64,000 nucleotides of DNA from JANNBN01 sp031430595 (GCA_031430595.1 JANPBU010000033.1:17017-81016), one strand, 5' to 3'. Positions 52,486 through 62,092 are shown, counted from the first letter of the stretch. Made by a program: numbers and translations. The notes: generated from the letters alone by a model not told the origin.

Positions 52486-53862
52486 ATGACGAATCGGGCA
52501 ATTCTGCACGTAGACATGGATGCGTTTTATGCTTCGGTCGAAGTGTTGCAAAACCCGGATCTTCGGGGCAAGCCGGTCATTGTTGGCGGTTCATCAGGGC
52601 GGGGGGTGGTTGCGTCGTGTTCATATGAGGCTCGTGCGTTTGGGGTGAAGTCCGCGATGCCAGCCGGGCAGGCCCAGCGCCTGTGTCCGACTGCGATTTG
52701 GGTCTCCGGAAATCATGGGCTGTACGGCGAATACTCGCAGCAAGTTCACCGTTGCTTCGCAGAAGTCACCCCGCTCATCGAACCAATCGCCCTTGACGAA
52801 GCGTTCCTTGATGTCACTGGGGCCCGCCGATTACTGGGTGACCCAGTCAAGATCGCCACAAACCTTCGGGCCCGAATTCTTGAAGTGACCGGGTTGACCT
52901 GCTCAGTAGGCATCGGACCATCGAAACTGATTGCGAAACTTGCGTCGGTAGCGGCTAAGCCCCAGGTGCTTGGACGAGAACGTGAACTGCCTCCGGGGGC
53001 GCGATCTGGTGGCGAGGGCATTGCGGTGATTGTGCCTTCAGAACAAATGCGGTTTCTTCATGCTCACCCGGCCCGGGCGTTATGGGGGATTGGTCCGCAG
53101 ACGATGATCAAACTTGATCGTTATGGCGTCAAAACGGTGGCTGATCTGGCGTCAATGAGCGAAGACACCTTGGTGCGAGCTGTCGGACAGGCTCACGGGC
53201 GACACCTTCACCTGCTGAGTCGTGGCGTCGACGATCGGCCGGTCGAACCCGACCGTGGCGTCAAATCTATTGGTCACGAAGAGACGTTCAGTACTGACGT
53301 CTTCAAAACTGCGGAGTTGGCCATCGAAGTGGTTCGTATGGCCGATGCTGTCTCCAATCGGCTTCGAGACGCGAAACATACGGCGAAAACAATCACGCTG
53401 AAGCTGAAATTCGCTGACTTCAGGTTGATCACGAGGTCGCGATCGGTTTCTACCCCGGTGACCAGCGGCATGACCATTGCGGCCGTTGCGAAAGCCCTGC
53501 TGAATGATGTCGAAGTTGCAGCCGAGATAGCTGAGTCCGGGGTTCGTTTGCTCGGAGTGTCGGTTTCCGGGCTGGTGGAAGGAACAACCGAAGCGGCCGA
53601 AGCGACACCGAACCAGTTGGACCTGTTTACCTCGGCTGAGCCACCCGAGGCCCCGCCAACACCCCCGGCGCTTGACGCAGCCATTGCGAGCGTTCGCGAG
53701 CGTTTCGGTGAAGGAGCACTTGCACCTGCGGTTTTAGCGACGAGCGATGGCCTTCGCATAAAACGCAGGGGCGATACCCAGTGGGGTCCAACCGATTCCC
53801 AGACTGCCGGTCGGGCAATGAAACTAGGTACCGATTCTCAGGCTGCCGGTAGGGCAGTCTGA
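52486..53862 (+). CDS. dinB: DNA polymerase IV
   Basis: Y-family translesion polymerase, 458 residues. N-terminal catalytic HVDMDAFYASVE (about 8-19), the SYEARAFGVKSAMPAGQAQRLCP finger block, and the IALDEAFLDVTG Asp-Glu pair (about 102-113) are complete. The little-finger domain (about 240-350) has KSIGHEETFSTD and the LKLKFADFRLITRSRS strand. The end is unusual: a 27-bp unit at 53791 is repeated at 53830 within the last 25 codons. No LexA box is visible upstream, so SOS control is not shown here. Confidence 0.93.
   Translation: MTNRAILHVDMDAFYASVEVLQNPDLRGKPVIVGGSSGRGVVASCSYEARAFGVKSAMPAGQAQRLCPTAIWVSGNHGLYGEYSQQVHRCFAEVTPLIEPIALDEAFLDVTGARRLLGDPVKIATNLRARILEVTGLTCSVGIGPSKLIAKLASVAAKPQVLGRERELPPGARSGGEGIAVIVPSEQMRFLHAHPARALWGIGPQTMIKLDRYGVKTVADLASMSEDTLVRAVGQAHGRHLHLLSRGVDDRPVEPDRGVKSIGHEETFSTDVFKTAELAIEVVRMADAVSNRLRDAKHTAKTITLKLKFADFRLITRSRSVSTPVTSGMTIAAVAKALLNDVEVAAEIAESGVRLLGVSVSGLVEGTTEAAEATPNQLDLFTSAEPPEAPPTPPALDAAIASVRERFGEGALAPAVLATSDGLRIKRRGDTQWGPTDSQTAGRAMKLGTDSQAAGRAV
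53791..53856 (+). repeat. 27-bp duplicated unit at the dinB 3' end
   Basis: The unit at 53791-53817 recurs at 53830-53856 with 24 of 27 bases equal (differences at positions 9, 12 and 22). Both encode TDSQxAGRA. A third fragment CAGACTGAG follows just after the gene at 53869-53877. Each unit contains CTGCCGGT, giving possible hairpins. Confidence 0.85.
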
Positions 53863-53940
53863 GATGGGCAGACTGAGGTGTGACCGTCGAGTTGGTTGAG
53901 TCGGTTGCCACTGCTTTTGAGACTGTGCAACTATTTGGGG

Positions 53941-54240
53941 ATGCCGCTTTCTGAATACGAAGAACGGGTGCTTGCAGCAATGGAGTTGCAGTTAGTTGAG
54001 GTTGACGCCGACGAGCTGGAACCATTTCCGGTCGTCGACGCGACTCGGTTTGTTCAATTCGGAATGCTGGCTGTCGTTACCGGGCTAGCGGTACTCGTAC
54101 TGAGTTTTCGCACGTCAGAGTTGCTTGCTGCGGTTGGGTTCGTCTTGTTTTTCTTCGGATCGGTCGCTGCATATGAAGGTTGTCAGGCAGGCGGGGTCGC
54201 AAGCATTTCCCGATTTATGGCCAAGCGACGAACTCGCTAA
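53941..54240 (+). CDS. DUF3040 small membrane protein
   Basis: A 99-residue actinobacterial DUF3040 protein. MPLSEYEERVLAAMELQLVEVDA (about 1-23) is the family opening; two membrane spans follow (FVQFGMLAVVTGLAVLVLSF and LLAAVGFVLFFFGSVAAYEG). Start ATG 53941 matches the family N-terminus; the usual ribosome site is not clear. Unknown role; often found near dinB or cell division genes in actinobacteria. Confidence 0.86.
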   Translation: MPLSEYEERVLAAMELQLVEVDADELEPFPVVDATRFVQFGMLAVVTGLAVLVLSFRTSELLAAVGFVLFFFGSVAAYEGCQAGGVASISRFMAKRRTR

Positions 54241-54242
54241 CG

Positions 54243-56447
54243 TCACTTAGCCACCTTCGGGCGAGGGTTGATCGATAAGAGTCGCCTCACGCGCCATCGC
54301 AACGGTGTCGCAGATCGAACGGCGCGTTTCGCTTCGCTGACGAGGGTCATGATCCCGCTGTCGGTGACCACACCGCCGCTGTAGCGAAGTTGCTCAACGC
54401 GCTCAACGACAATGTTGAGTTGCGGCATCCAAGGAAGTTCGCCAGATTCGCTGCCCTTCGCGTGACTGGTTTCGATGCCCTCAATGTAGGTGGTCAGGGG
54501 GGTTCCCGGGGGCCTGGGGCAACCAATCCACGCGAGGTCGTCTTCGAGGCCGGTCATGGCCCGGCTGACGGCTAGAGGAACCTCGCCTGCGTCGGCTGCG
54601 ATGTTGCGACCCGAGCGAAACTTTCGTACGAGTGAAGGTAGAGCGAGTACAGCCAACCCAGCGAGCAGGGCTGCGAACGGAGTTTTGCTTTTTGCAGGTG
54701 CAGTTGGGGTTGGGGCAACCGGTTGCACCCCCGCGGCCGCAGTCGTTGGTACTGCGAAGGCAGTGGTCACCGGTGGGTTGGTGGTAGGCGGAATCGTCGT
54801 GCTCACGGTTGCATCGGAGGTATCACCGCGTCCGGGCGTGACTTCGAAACGAATCCATTTGTTGTCTAAAAAGACTTCGGGCCAGGCATGTGCATCGCGG
54901 CCGCGAACTTCCCAAGTGCCTGCCGTTTCCGGTCCTTCAGCGCCGCCGACCCCTCCCGAATAGTTTCCTCGTACAAAACCAACCGCCACCCGAGATGGGA
55001 TACCAAGCGTTCGGGCCATGGTCGCGAACGAACTCGAGAACTGTTCGCAGTAACCGCGACGTTCTGTAAAGAGAAACGTTTCAAGACCGAGGCTACTTCG
55101 TTGAGCTATTTCAAGGTCGTACGTAAAATTCGACAGCAAGAATTGTTGGAGCAATTCGGCTCGTTCACGATCATTAGATGCAGTCGCAGTGATCGACTTG
55201 GCCAACTCAACGACTCGTGGTGACACCCCGGAGGTTTCGAGGTGTCGGTCGGTCACAATTCCGACGGGGTTCGCTTGCGCCCTAGTCTGGACAAGGTAGT
55301 CAGCTGATTTTTTCATCGACCGCACCGAATATCCGCCTCCCACGGAATCAAGTCGAATTCCTGCAGCAGGGCCAACTATTCCTCCTACGTCTTGAGCAAT
55401 TGATTCGGTTCCGTCGGGTACCGGGAGCCACGCACTACGAAGTGCTTTGATTTCGATAGCGGCGGTCTGAACTTCGATGCCGGCCGCAACGGAACTTGGT
55501 GTTGTCAAACTGATGTCAGACGACGTCCAGGTTTCGTTCTGCAATAGGTCTAGGGTCGTTTGCTTCCAGTAGGCGGGGCTGGCCGGCCATTTGACTGTGA
55601 ACATAGCAACATCAGACTGTTCCACGAGGCGCGCCCGTGTACTCACAAGCGGCTGACCGGGTGATCGGTCACGAACCCCGCGTTCGGCGGTTTCGCCCTG
55701 CAGGTCAATGATTCCGTCGTTGGCCCAGGTTGGCGGATGGGTGGCGACAAAACCGGCGATCCCAAGCGATGTTGCGATGAATACTGCGGCGCCAAAGGCG
55801 CCGGCCCGACGGGGGCGTTGACCCAGCCACGCTTCGCGTGACAGTTCGCGAACCCTTGCCGAAGTTACGACCAGGGCAACGGAGATCGCGAACGCAAGAA
55901 CAGCTTCGAGGCGATATCGGGTTGGCGCCAACGCGGCGACCAACACCATCACCACACCAGGCGGAACAATCGCTTCGATTAAAAAGCCGAGACGAAACGC
56001 AATCGTGTCGGATACAACAGCCACTAACCAAGCGCCAGCTACCGCTGCGAGGGTGAACCCAACCAATGGTTCGGTTGGCGCGCGCGTCGTAATGAAGGTA
56101 TTCCACGCCTCGTAACTGACCCGTTGAATCTCGAACCATGTGGCACCCGTTGGTATAACCACATAGCGAATCGTTTGAGGGAATGCGGCGGAAACGGATG
56201 ACAAACCAACCGCAAGACTCGAAATTACGGCGGCGACGGGCATGGGAAGGCGGGCCCACCGACACGAAACGCATACTCCATGCGTAAGAAGTACAGCAAC
56301 GAGGATTGTTGCCATTGGGGTAAAGCTGGTGAAGAGGCGGGCCATTCCAGCGAATGCTGCAACGTTTGCCCCAAGAATTCCGACTTCGAGGCCAAGCCAA
56401 CTCCACGACATATCGATCAGAGCCCGCTTGTTGTCAGGGGCTCTCAT
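54243..56447 (-). CDS. Transglutaminase-like membrane protein (TgpA family)
   Basis: A 734-residue protein with several N-terminal membrane spans (about 10-200), an extracellular transglutaminase-like domain (about 420-540; catalytic Cys in RRGYCEQFSSSFATMARTLGIPSRVAVGF, His in GRDAHAWPEVFLD, Asp-equivalent in FEVTPG) and a C-terminal part with a Thr/Pro-rich linker (VSTTIPPTTNPPVTT), one span and a DUF4129-like end. ATG 56447 overlaps the DUF58 stop (ATGA). Members of the MoxR-DUF58-TgpA operon modify or mature cell-envelope proteins; exact substrates unknown. Confidence 0.9.
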   Translation of the reverse strand: MRAPDNKRALIDMSWSWLGLEVGILGANVAAFAGMARLFTSFTPMATILVAVLLTHGVCVSCRWARLPMPVAAVISSLAVGLSSVSAAFPQTIRYVVIPTGATWFEIQRVSYEAWNTFITTRAPTEPLVGFTLAAVAGAWLVAVVSDTIAFRLGFLIEAIVPPGVVMVLVAALAPTRYRLEAVLAFAISVALVVTSARVRELSREAWLGQRPRRAGAFGAAVFIATSLGIAGFVATHPPTWANDGIIDLQGETAERGVRDRSPGQPLVSTRARLVEQSDVAMFTVKWPASPAYWKQTTLDLLQNETWTSSDISLTTPSSVAAGIEVQTAAIEIKALRSAWLPVPDGTESIAQDVGGIVGPAAGIRLDSVGGGYSVRSMKKSADYLVQTRAQANPVGIVTDRHLETSGVSPRVVELAKSITATASNDRERAELLQQFLLSNFTYDLEIAQRSSLGLETFLFTERRGYCEQFSSSFATMARTLGIPSRVAVGFVRGNYSGGVGGAEGPETAGTWEVRGRDAHAWPEVFLDNKWIRFEVTPGRGDTSDATVSTTIPPTTNPPVTTAFAVPTTAAAGVQPVAPTPTAPAKSKTPFAALLAGLAVLALPSLVRKFRSGRNIAADAGEVPLAVSRAMTGLEDDLAWIGCPRPPGTPLTTYIEGIETSHAKGSESGELPWMPQLNIVVERVEQLRYSGGVVTDSGIMTLVSEAKRAVRSATPLRWRVRRLLSINPRPKVAK

Positions 56448-57571
56448 CGTAGGTGTGCTTCCCAATTGGCGAGTTGATGAAGTGACGAGATTGCGCCGCT
56501 GACTTGGTTTGAAGTTGGACGCGAATCGAGCTCAGGGTCAAGCGGTTCAACGAACAACGTTCGGGCCGAGCCAATACTATTTGACTTCGTTGCAGGCCCG
56601 GTCACGACGAGTTCGGCATCAATCGGATGGTTCAAAGCAACCCGGTTCGATACGGCCGGAACACAGCGAGCCAACTGGTCGAACGAGTCTGGCCCCCACA
56701 ACACCACGTCGTTCGCATTCGATCCGACGGCGTCAAGGTGACTCCAGAAAAGTAAGCGTGCTGATGTATTTCCTGAACCAACTCCATGCGTCGCACCAAT
56801 GACACTCGCTACAACGCTGACCGCCATTTCAAACGACTCGGGGGTATGTGAAAGGGCGCGGTCATCGAAGAGCACCAATGGGATGGCTGCGGTTGCTGGT
56901 TCGAAGGTTCGCACCATGAGCCCGCGGCCTCTCGCTGACGCTCTCCAATGCATAAGCCGCAGTTCGTCTCCCGGCACATATGGGCGAAGGCTGGCCGGTT
57001 CGAGTTCGGTGGCAACATTCGTTCGCTTCGGCGCAGCTTTGACCTCAGAAAACCGGTCGTCTTGGGCGCTTGACCCAGCAGGAACCGGCGGGGCCGCCCG
57101 CATCTCTGGCCAGATGGTTACCCTGGTGCGGCCACCCTTTCCCAGGCGTCGTCGGGCAAGGGCAAGCGGGTCAAATCGGTGGACGCTAAACGGACCAACG
57201 GTGATCTCGCCTCTGTCACCGACTGCCAACGGAAACGAGCCCGAGCGAGTTCCGGCCTTACCTGGCCGAGACCAAATTCGAACCCGTCGACCGTCGCTGA
57301 TCGTGGCCCGAACAACGGCTGGACGAAAACCTCGAAGTTGAAGTGATACCCCAACGGCAATGGTGGTGTTTGCCAGGGTGGGGCTTGGGGCAACCGTGGT
57401 TGCGAGGCGCGGGTTTCGTCCACCCGGAATCCACACCCAAATCAGTGCAATCACGAGCAACGAAAGCAACGCTGCCCCTGCGGCAACCAGTTCCGGCAGC
57501 GACAACACCCATGCACCGACACAGAGGGCCATCCCAAGCGCCAGGGTCGCGATTCCTCGTTGAGTGAGCAT
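56444..57571 (-). CDS. DUF58 family protein
   Basis: A 375-residue protein with two N-terminal spans (about 6-50) and a DUF58 domain. ELEPASLRPYVPGDELRLMHWRASARGRGLMVRTFEPA (about 190-227) is the conserved YxPGDxxRxIxW core, followed by an integrin-like VWA region (IPLVLFDDRA..). ATG 57571 is chosen; upstream residues overlap the MoxR gene only. Twenty bases after the MoxR stop. Works with MoxR, probably as a membrane-bound target. Confidence 0.88.
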   Translation of the reverse strand: MLTQRGIATLALGMALCVGAWVLSLPELVAAGAALLSLLVIALIWVWIPGGRNPRLATTVAPSPTLANTTIAVGVSLQLRGFRPAVVRATISDGRRVRIWSRPGKAGTRSGSFPLAVGDRGEITVGPFSVHRFDPLALARRRLGKGGRTRVTIWPEMRAAPPVPAGSSAQDDRFSEVKAAPKRTNVATELEPASLRPYVPGDELRLMHWRASARGRGLMVRTFEPATAAIPLVLFDDRALSHTPESFEMAVSVVASVIGATHGVGSGNTSARLLFWSHLDAVGSNANDVVLWGPDSFDQLARCVPAVSNRVALNHPIDAELVVTGPATKSNSIGSARTLFVEPLDPELDSRPTSNQVSGAISSLHQLANWEAHLR

Positions 57572-57590
57572 CAGTATGTACGCGTAGTGG

Positions 57591-58634
57591 TCAGCCGCGT
57601 CGACTTCCAGGGATAGGAACAGAAGCCAGCACGTCGGCAAGTATCGAAGCCGTCGACCCGCCCCGGCTACGAGGTAGCAGACGATGACACAGCACGGTCG
57701 GGGCGACAGCATGAAGATCTTCCGGTGTCACATATTCGTGGCCGCTGGCCAACGCACGCGCTCGTGCTAAACGTAACCACGCTAGCCCAGCGCGAGGCGA
57801 AGCGCCGAGCCTGAGATCGCTATGCTCACGTGTGATCGCGAGCACATCAACGACGTATCCCATGAGCACAGGGGCCACATGAACACGGGGCACGAGCCGC
57901 GTAACGCGGCTCACCGCAGAGACGTCGCAGACGGATGAAAGTGTGTCGATCGGATTCGCTCGACCATGTTCGTTGAGCACCGACATCTCGGCTTCACGAT
58001 TCGGGTAACCAATGGAAATACGAGCAAGAAATCGATCAAGCTGACTTTCAGGCAACGTATAGGTGCCTTCTTGCTCTATCGGGTTCTGCGTCGCAACGAC
58101 CATGAACGGCCGGGGCAACGGATGCGTGGTGCCATCAACGGAAACCTGGCGTTCCTCCATTGCTTCAAGTAGGGCAGATTGTACCTTTGGTGACGCACGG
58201 TTGATTTCGTCGCACAGCACAACGTTGCCAAACAACGGCCCGGGGCGGAACGTGAACTGTGAAGTTGAAGGGTCAACAATCGTCACGCCGCTCAGGTCAG
58301 ATGGCAGGAGGTCTGGTGTGAACTGCACCCGATTGGTAACACCAGCAACTGAAGCAGCAAGCGCTTTTGCAAGAAGTGTTTTACCAACCCCGGGAACGTC
58401 TTCTACAAGAAGGTGGCCTTCGGCAGCCAAACACAGCACGGCTGTTTGAATTTGGTCGGGTTTACCCTTCAACACCTTGGCAATGTTTTCTGTGATTTGT
58501 AGAAGTGTTTCGGCGGCTTGCTCTACTGCCTCAATACTGGCTCTCGCATTCGAAGATGTTCCGTTAGCTCCTGGTGATCGTGCACTCAAGTCCGCCGAAG
58601 CGGTCGTCAACGTCTGGGCCCGGTCGTTGCTCAT
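57591..58634 (-). CDS. MoxR-family AAA+ ATPase
   Basis: A 347-residue AAA+ chaperone-like ATPase. Walker A EDVPGVGKTLLAKALA (about 75-90), Walker B LCDEINRASPKVQSALLEAMEERQV (about 139-163), sensor one VVATQNPIEQEGTYTLPESQLDRF (about 180-203). ATG 58634 is chosen; the longer upstream frame has no homology. First gene of the operon with DUF58 and TgpA; probably matures the membrane complex. Confidence 0.93.
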   Translation of the reverse strand: MSNDRAQTLTTASADLSARSPGANGTSSNARASIEAVEQAAETLLQITENIAKVLKGKPDQIQTAVLCLAAEGHLLVEDVPGVGKTLLAKALAASVAGVTNRVQFTPDLLPSDLSGVTIVDPSTSQFTFRPGPLFGNVVLCDEINRASPKVQSALLEAMEERQVSVDGTTHPLPRPFMVVATQNPIEQEGTYTLPESQLDRFLARISIGYPNREAEMSVLNEHGRANPIDTLSSVCDVSAVSRVTRLVPRVHVAPVLMGYVVDVLAITREHSDLRLGASPRAGLAWLRLARARALASGHEYVTPEDLHAVAPTVLCHRLLPRSRGGSTASILADVLASVPIPGSRRG

Positions 58635-58727
58635 ACGCCAGCGAGCGTATCGGGGCACAATGCCTATGCGGTCCATTTGGTCGTCTCGATCATGGTTTTG
58701 CCGGTGTTCCTTGATATCGTCGCGCTC

Positions 58728-59975
58728 ATGGAAATGGCATATCCCCCTGAAGCAGAGGCGTTTCGCGCCACGGTTCGTTCGTTCCTCGTAGCAAATCTTC
58801 CTGATGGTTGGGGTGGAACCGGAACCCTTGAGGGCTTGGAACTTGAACAGTTCGCCGAGCAATGGCGCAAAGTGCTGTTCGAACACGGGTACCTTGCCCC
58901 AAACTGGCCCAAAGCCTACGGTGGCGGTGGGATGAGCTCACTTGAGCAGGTCATTTTGGCTGAAGAGTTCACGTTGGCAGGCGTTCCCGGCGGCACAGCG
59001 AACGACACATTCGGTATCCAAATGCTTGGTAACACGTTGCTACAATGGGGAACCGAAGAGCAGAAACAGCACTACTTGCCTCGGGTACTTTCAGGCGACG
59101 ACAAGTGGTGCCAAGGGTATTCAGAACCCAACGCCGGGTCTGACCTTGGAAACATTGGTACCCGGGCCGTGCTCGACGGTGACGAGTGGGTTATCAATGG
59201 TCAGAAGATTTGGACATCGGCCGGCCACTTAGCCGACCACATTTTTGTGTTGTGCCGCACCGACCCTGATTCGCCGAAGCATAAGGGAATCTCATTTTTG
59301 CTGTGCGATATGCGCCAACCCGGCGTCGAAGTTCGTCCGATCCGAATGATTTCGGGTGAAAGCGAATTCAACGAAGTGTTTTTCACTGATGCCCGCGTAC
59401 CAAAAGACGACGTGATTGGTGGCGTGAACAACGGTTGGGGCGTCGCAATGACCTTGCTTGGTTTCGAACGCGGCGAGGCTGCTGCTGTTGTTCCCATCCG
59501 TTTTATTGCCGACTTCAAGCGTCTGGTGGCCTTGGCTAAGGAATATGGCGTTGACCAAGACCCACGTATTCGCCAACGCCTCGCACAGGCCTACATCATG
59601 ACAAAAATCATGGATTTCAGCGGTAAAAGGGTACTCACGAAGTTCTTGGCCGGACACCACCCGGGGCCCGACGGTGCCGTATCAAAGTTGTTCTGGAGCG
59701 AGTTTCATTTGAAAGAAACCGAACTCGCCATGGACATAATGGGCATGCATGGCATGGTGCCGTCTGGGCGCAAACCATCGTCTGCTTTTTCTACTGATGA
59801 TGCTGGCGCACCGAACTCGACGAACTCGTGGGCGATGACCTTCCTAAACGCTCGCGCCGGAACGATTTATGCCGGGTCAAGCCAGGTACAACGCAACATC
59901 ATCGGTGAACAAGTGCTTGGCCTTCCGAAGGAACCCCGTACGGACTCGGGCGCCTGGAAAGACTCGAAGAGCTAA
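58728..59975 (+). CDS. Acyl-CoA dehydrogenase
   Basis: A 415-residue FAD-dependent acyl-CoA dehydrogenase that inserts a trans-2 double bond. GYSEPNAGSDLGNIGTRAVLDGDEWVINGQKIWTSAGH (about 123-160) is the FAD and substrate signature; FLNARAGTIYAGSSQVQRNIIGEQVLGLP near the C-terminus contains the second signature. The catalytic Glu (usually in the YEG motif) is not obvious, since the segment reads IYAGSSQ; the base could be elsewhere, as in the long-chain and steroid branches. ATG 58728 or 58734 could start it. Confidence 0.92.
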   Translation: MEMAYPPEAEAFRATVRSFLVANLPDGWGGTGTLEGLELEQFAEQWRKVLFEHGYLAPNWPKAYGGGGMSSLEQVILAEEFTLAGVPGGTANDTFGIQMLGNTLLQWGTEEQKQHYLPRVLSGDDKWCQGYSEPNAGSDLGNIGTRAVLDGDEWVINGQKIWTSAGHLADHIFVLCRTDPDSPKHKGISFLLCDMRQPGVEVRPIRMISGESEFNEVFFTDARVPKDDVIGGVNNGWGVAMTLLGFERGEAAAVVPIRFIADFKRLVALAKEYGVDQDPRIRQRLAQAYIMTKIMDFSGKRVLTKFLAGHHPGPDGAVSKLFWSEFHLKETELAMDIMGMHGMVPSGRKPSSAFSTDDAGAPNSTNSWAMTFLNARAGTIYAGSSQVQRNIIGEQVLGLPKEPRTDSGAWKDSKS

Positions 59976-59988
59976 ATCGGAAGGTGAG

Positions 59989-61314
59989 CTAGTCGATCAG
60001 GGCTTGGTGGATGAGGGGCCGCATTTCGCTTCTGATTGGATGGGTTGAAGAGGGGAGCAACTGCGTCATAAACGTTGACGTAAGTTCTTCCTTTGGGTCG
60101 ATCATCATGGAGGTTGACGCGGCACCTCCCCATCCGTAGTCGCCCACACTTCCCGAAGCTTTCATGGCGACAGGGTCAATGGTGACACTTACCCCCAAGC
60201 CAAAGCCGACGCCAGAAAAATTAGTTTCTGCGAACAGCGGACGGCCGACAGCTTCCAAATCACCGCCACCGGGAAGATGGTTCGAAGCCATCATGTTGAT
60301 AGTGCGCGGCGAAAGTAAACGAACCCCGTCAAGGATGCCGCCCGCAGCCAACATCAATTGAAATCGCACGTAATCGTGAAGGGTTGACACAAGGCCACCA
60401 CCACCCGACAGCATCGCAGGGTGGGTGTCGAGGGCCGCGTTGCCCATGGCATCGAAACGCGTGGCGAGCTTGGTTACGGGTGCAGGCACGTAAAGCGCGG
60501 CCAACCGGTGCACCTGTTCTGCAGGGCAACCAAACCCAGTGTCGGTCATACCAAGCGCGCTGAAGATACGCGTTCGGAAGAATTCATCGAGGCTCATGCC
60601 CGAAACGATTTCGATGAGGCGACCAATCACATCGGTGCCAACTGAATAGTTCCATTCCGTACCGGGTTGAAACACGAGAGGCTGGCTGGCCCAAGCGTCA
60701 CAGGCACCGGCAAGATCGACGCCAGCGGGTGAACCCCATTCGTACCCAGCCTGACGGTAGAGCAGGTCGACCGGGTGGGTATGCATAAAGCCATAGGTCA
60801 AACCAGCCGTATGCGACAATAAATGCCAGATGCGAATCGGTTCGGTTTGGGCAACCGTGACCGGGGCAGCCGCCGTTCCTTTCACGTATACCTTCGAATC
60901 ACCGAACGACGGGATGAACTTCGAAATGGGGTCCGTGAGCTCGAAGCGGCCCTCCTCCCAAAGCATCAGAGCGGCTACAGCGGTTATTGGTTTGGTCATT
61001 GAATAAATCCGGTAAATCGTGTCTGCCTCAATTGGGGCGCCAGACTCTTTGTCCCGCTTTCCTGAGTAAATCGTGTGAACCACCTGGCCACGCCTGGTGA
61101 GCGCAAATGCGTATCCCGGAAGTCGCCCATCGTCGACATACTGGTCGAAATGGGCCTGAATGCGGTGCAGGCGGCCCGGATCGACACCCAGTGAAGCGGT
61201 GTCGGCGTTGATGTTCAGAATAGGGTTGGCACGCTTGGCGGTCACGACATAGAAACCTACCCAAACATTGGTGGTGCCTACAAAGTCACATTTCGTGGCA
61301 TGCTGTCGAGTCAT
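59989..61314 (-). CDS. Beta-lactamase-fold serine hydrolase
   Basis: A 441-residue class C beta-lactamase/esterase-fold protein. The SxxK motif is YRIYSMTKPIT (about 101-111), the Tyr-x-x motif is NYSVGTDVIG, and the late GWGGAASTSMM is the third motif region. There is no signal peptide, so it is probably cytoplasmic or an esterase. ATG 61314 overlaps the start of the divergent small gene; GTG 61245 would be a start 23 codons later and leave a gap for promoters, so the true start is uncertain. Confidence 0.87.
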   Translation of the reverse strand: MTRQHATKCDFVGTTNVWVGFYVVTAKRANPILNINADTASLGVDPGRLHRIQAHFDQYVDDGRLPGYAFALTRRGQVVHTIYSGKRDKESGAPIEADTIYRIYSMTKPITAVAALMLWEEGRFELTDPISKFIPSFGDSKVYVKGTAAAPVTVAQTEPIRIWHLLSHTAGLTYGFMHTHPVDLLYRQAGYEWGSPAGVDLAGACDAWASQPLVFQPGTEWNYSVGTDVIGRLIEIVSGMSLDEFFRTRIFSALGMTDTGFGCPAEQVHRLAALYVPAPVTKLATRFDAMGNAALDTHPAMLSGGGGLVSTLHDYVRFQLMLAAGGILDGVRLLSPRTINMMASNHLPGGGDLEAVGRPLFAETNFSGVGFGLGVSVTIDPVAMKASGSVGDYGWGGAASTSMMIDPKEELTSTFMTQLLPSSTHPIRSEMRPLIHQALID

Positions 61315-61576
61315 GACAGGAATCTCGCGGGCAGCGATGATGTCAGTGGTGGTTCGTCCGTCGCTGTGGGGGCCTGGTCTTGCTGCGCTCTGGAGATTAT
61401 TGCCGCGGAACTCTCAGAACGGCGGTCCACGAATACGCAGGGGGCCACTTCCGGTTGACTACCTACGATTCAGGCAGCAAACCTTTAGCGGTGGAGACGG
61501 TCTCAAACCAATCACCGGTACCGAATTGGTCGCTTTCCTGAAATGGGCAGGGTCAAACCGAAGGTCGCTGAGGTAG
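61313..61576 (+). CDS. Small conserved actinobacterial protein
   Basis: An 87-residue protein with the block VVVRPSLWGPGLAALWRLLPR, then RIRRGPLPVDYLRFRQQTFSGGDG (about 45-70) and ELVAFLKWAGSNRR. This basic protein with PxxYLRFRxxTxxGG resembles a family of short actinobacterial proteins of unknown function (my recognition; not searched). It ends nine bases before the HNH gene and is probably in one operon with it. Its ATG overlaps the start of the serine hydrolase; ATG 61337 or 61340 would also be possible. Confidence 0.65.
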   Translation: MTGISRAAMMSVVVRPSLWGPGLAALWRLLPRNSQNGGPRIRRGPLPVDYLRFRQQTFSGGDGLKPITGTELVAFLKWAGSNRRSLR

Positions 61577-61585
61577 GTTCGTCGT

Positions 61586-62092
61586 ATGGCTGGAGCACTT
61601 GTTCTCAACGCCTCGTACGAACCGCTGTGTGTGGTTCCGGTACGTCGCGCTGTGATTTTGGTGCTTAAACAAAAAGCCGAAGTGATCCACGAATCAGACC
61701 GTGAATTACATTCCGAACGAACAGTGTTCGTTGCGCCTTCAGTGATTCGGTTGATTCATTTTGTGAAAGTTCCGTTTCGAACGAAGGTGCCGCTCAATCG
61801 ACGTGCGGTTTTTGCCCGCGATGGTCACCGATGCCAATACTGCAGCGCTGCGGCGGAAAATATTGACCACGTCATTCCGAGGTCAAAGGGCGGCCCGCAC
61901 GTTTGGGACAATGTGGTTGCGGCGTGTCGTCCGTGCAACGCACGTAAGGGTGACTCGATGCTTGAAAGTACCAATATGGTGTTGCGAAAGCGCCCGGTTG
62001 CACCCCACACATTGACCTGGATGATTGTTGCGGTAGGTAACATGAGCCCGGATTGGGAGCAATACCTGACCATGGGTGCACTGAGCGCATAA
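61586..62092 (+). CDS. HNH endonuclease
   Basis: A 168-residue HNH protein of the actinobacterial type. HNH motif RRAVFARDGHRCQYCSAAAENIDHVIPRSKGGPHVWDNVVAACRPCNARKGD (about 72-124): CxxC, DH, N, CxxC as metal and zinc sites. The N-terminus (LVLNASYEPLCVVPVRRAVILVLKQKAEV) is conserved in this group. ATG 61586, with AGG upstream at about eight bases. Function in actinobacteria is not established; the family is widespread and chromosomal. Confidence 0.92.
   Translation: MAGALVLNASYEPLCVVPVRRAVILVLKQKAEVIHESDRELHSERTVFVAPSVIRLIHFVKVPFRTKVPLNRRAVFARDGHRCQYCSAAAENIDHVIPRSKGGPHVWDNVVAACRPCNARKGDSMLESTNMVLRKRPVAPHTLTWMIVAVGNMSPDWEQYLTMGALSA

Noticed and set aside
61725..61745. Second LexA-like site (CGAACAGTGTTCG)
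   Set aside because: The spacer between GAAC and GTTC is three bases, not four, and it is inside the HNH coding sequence.
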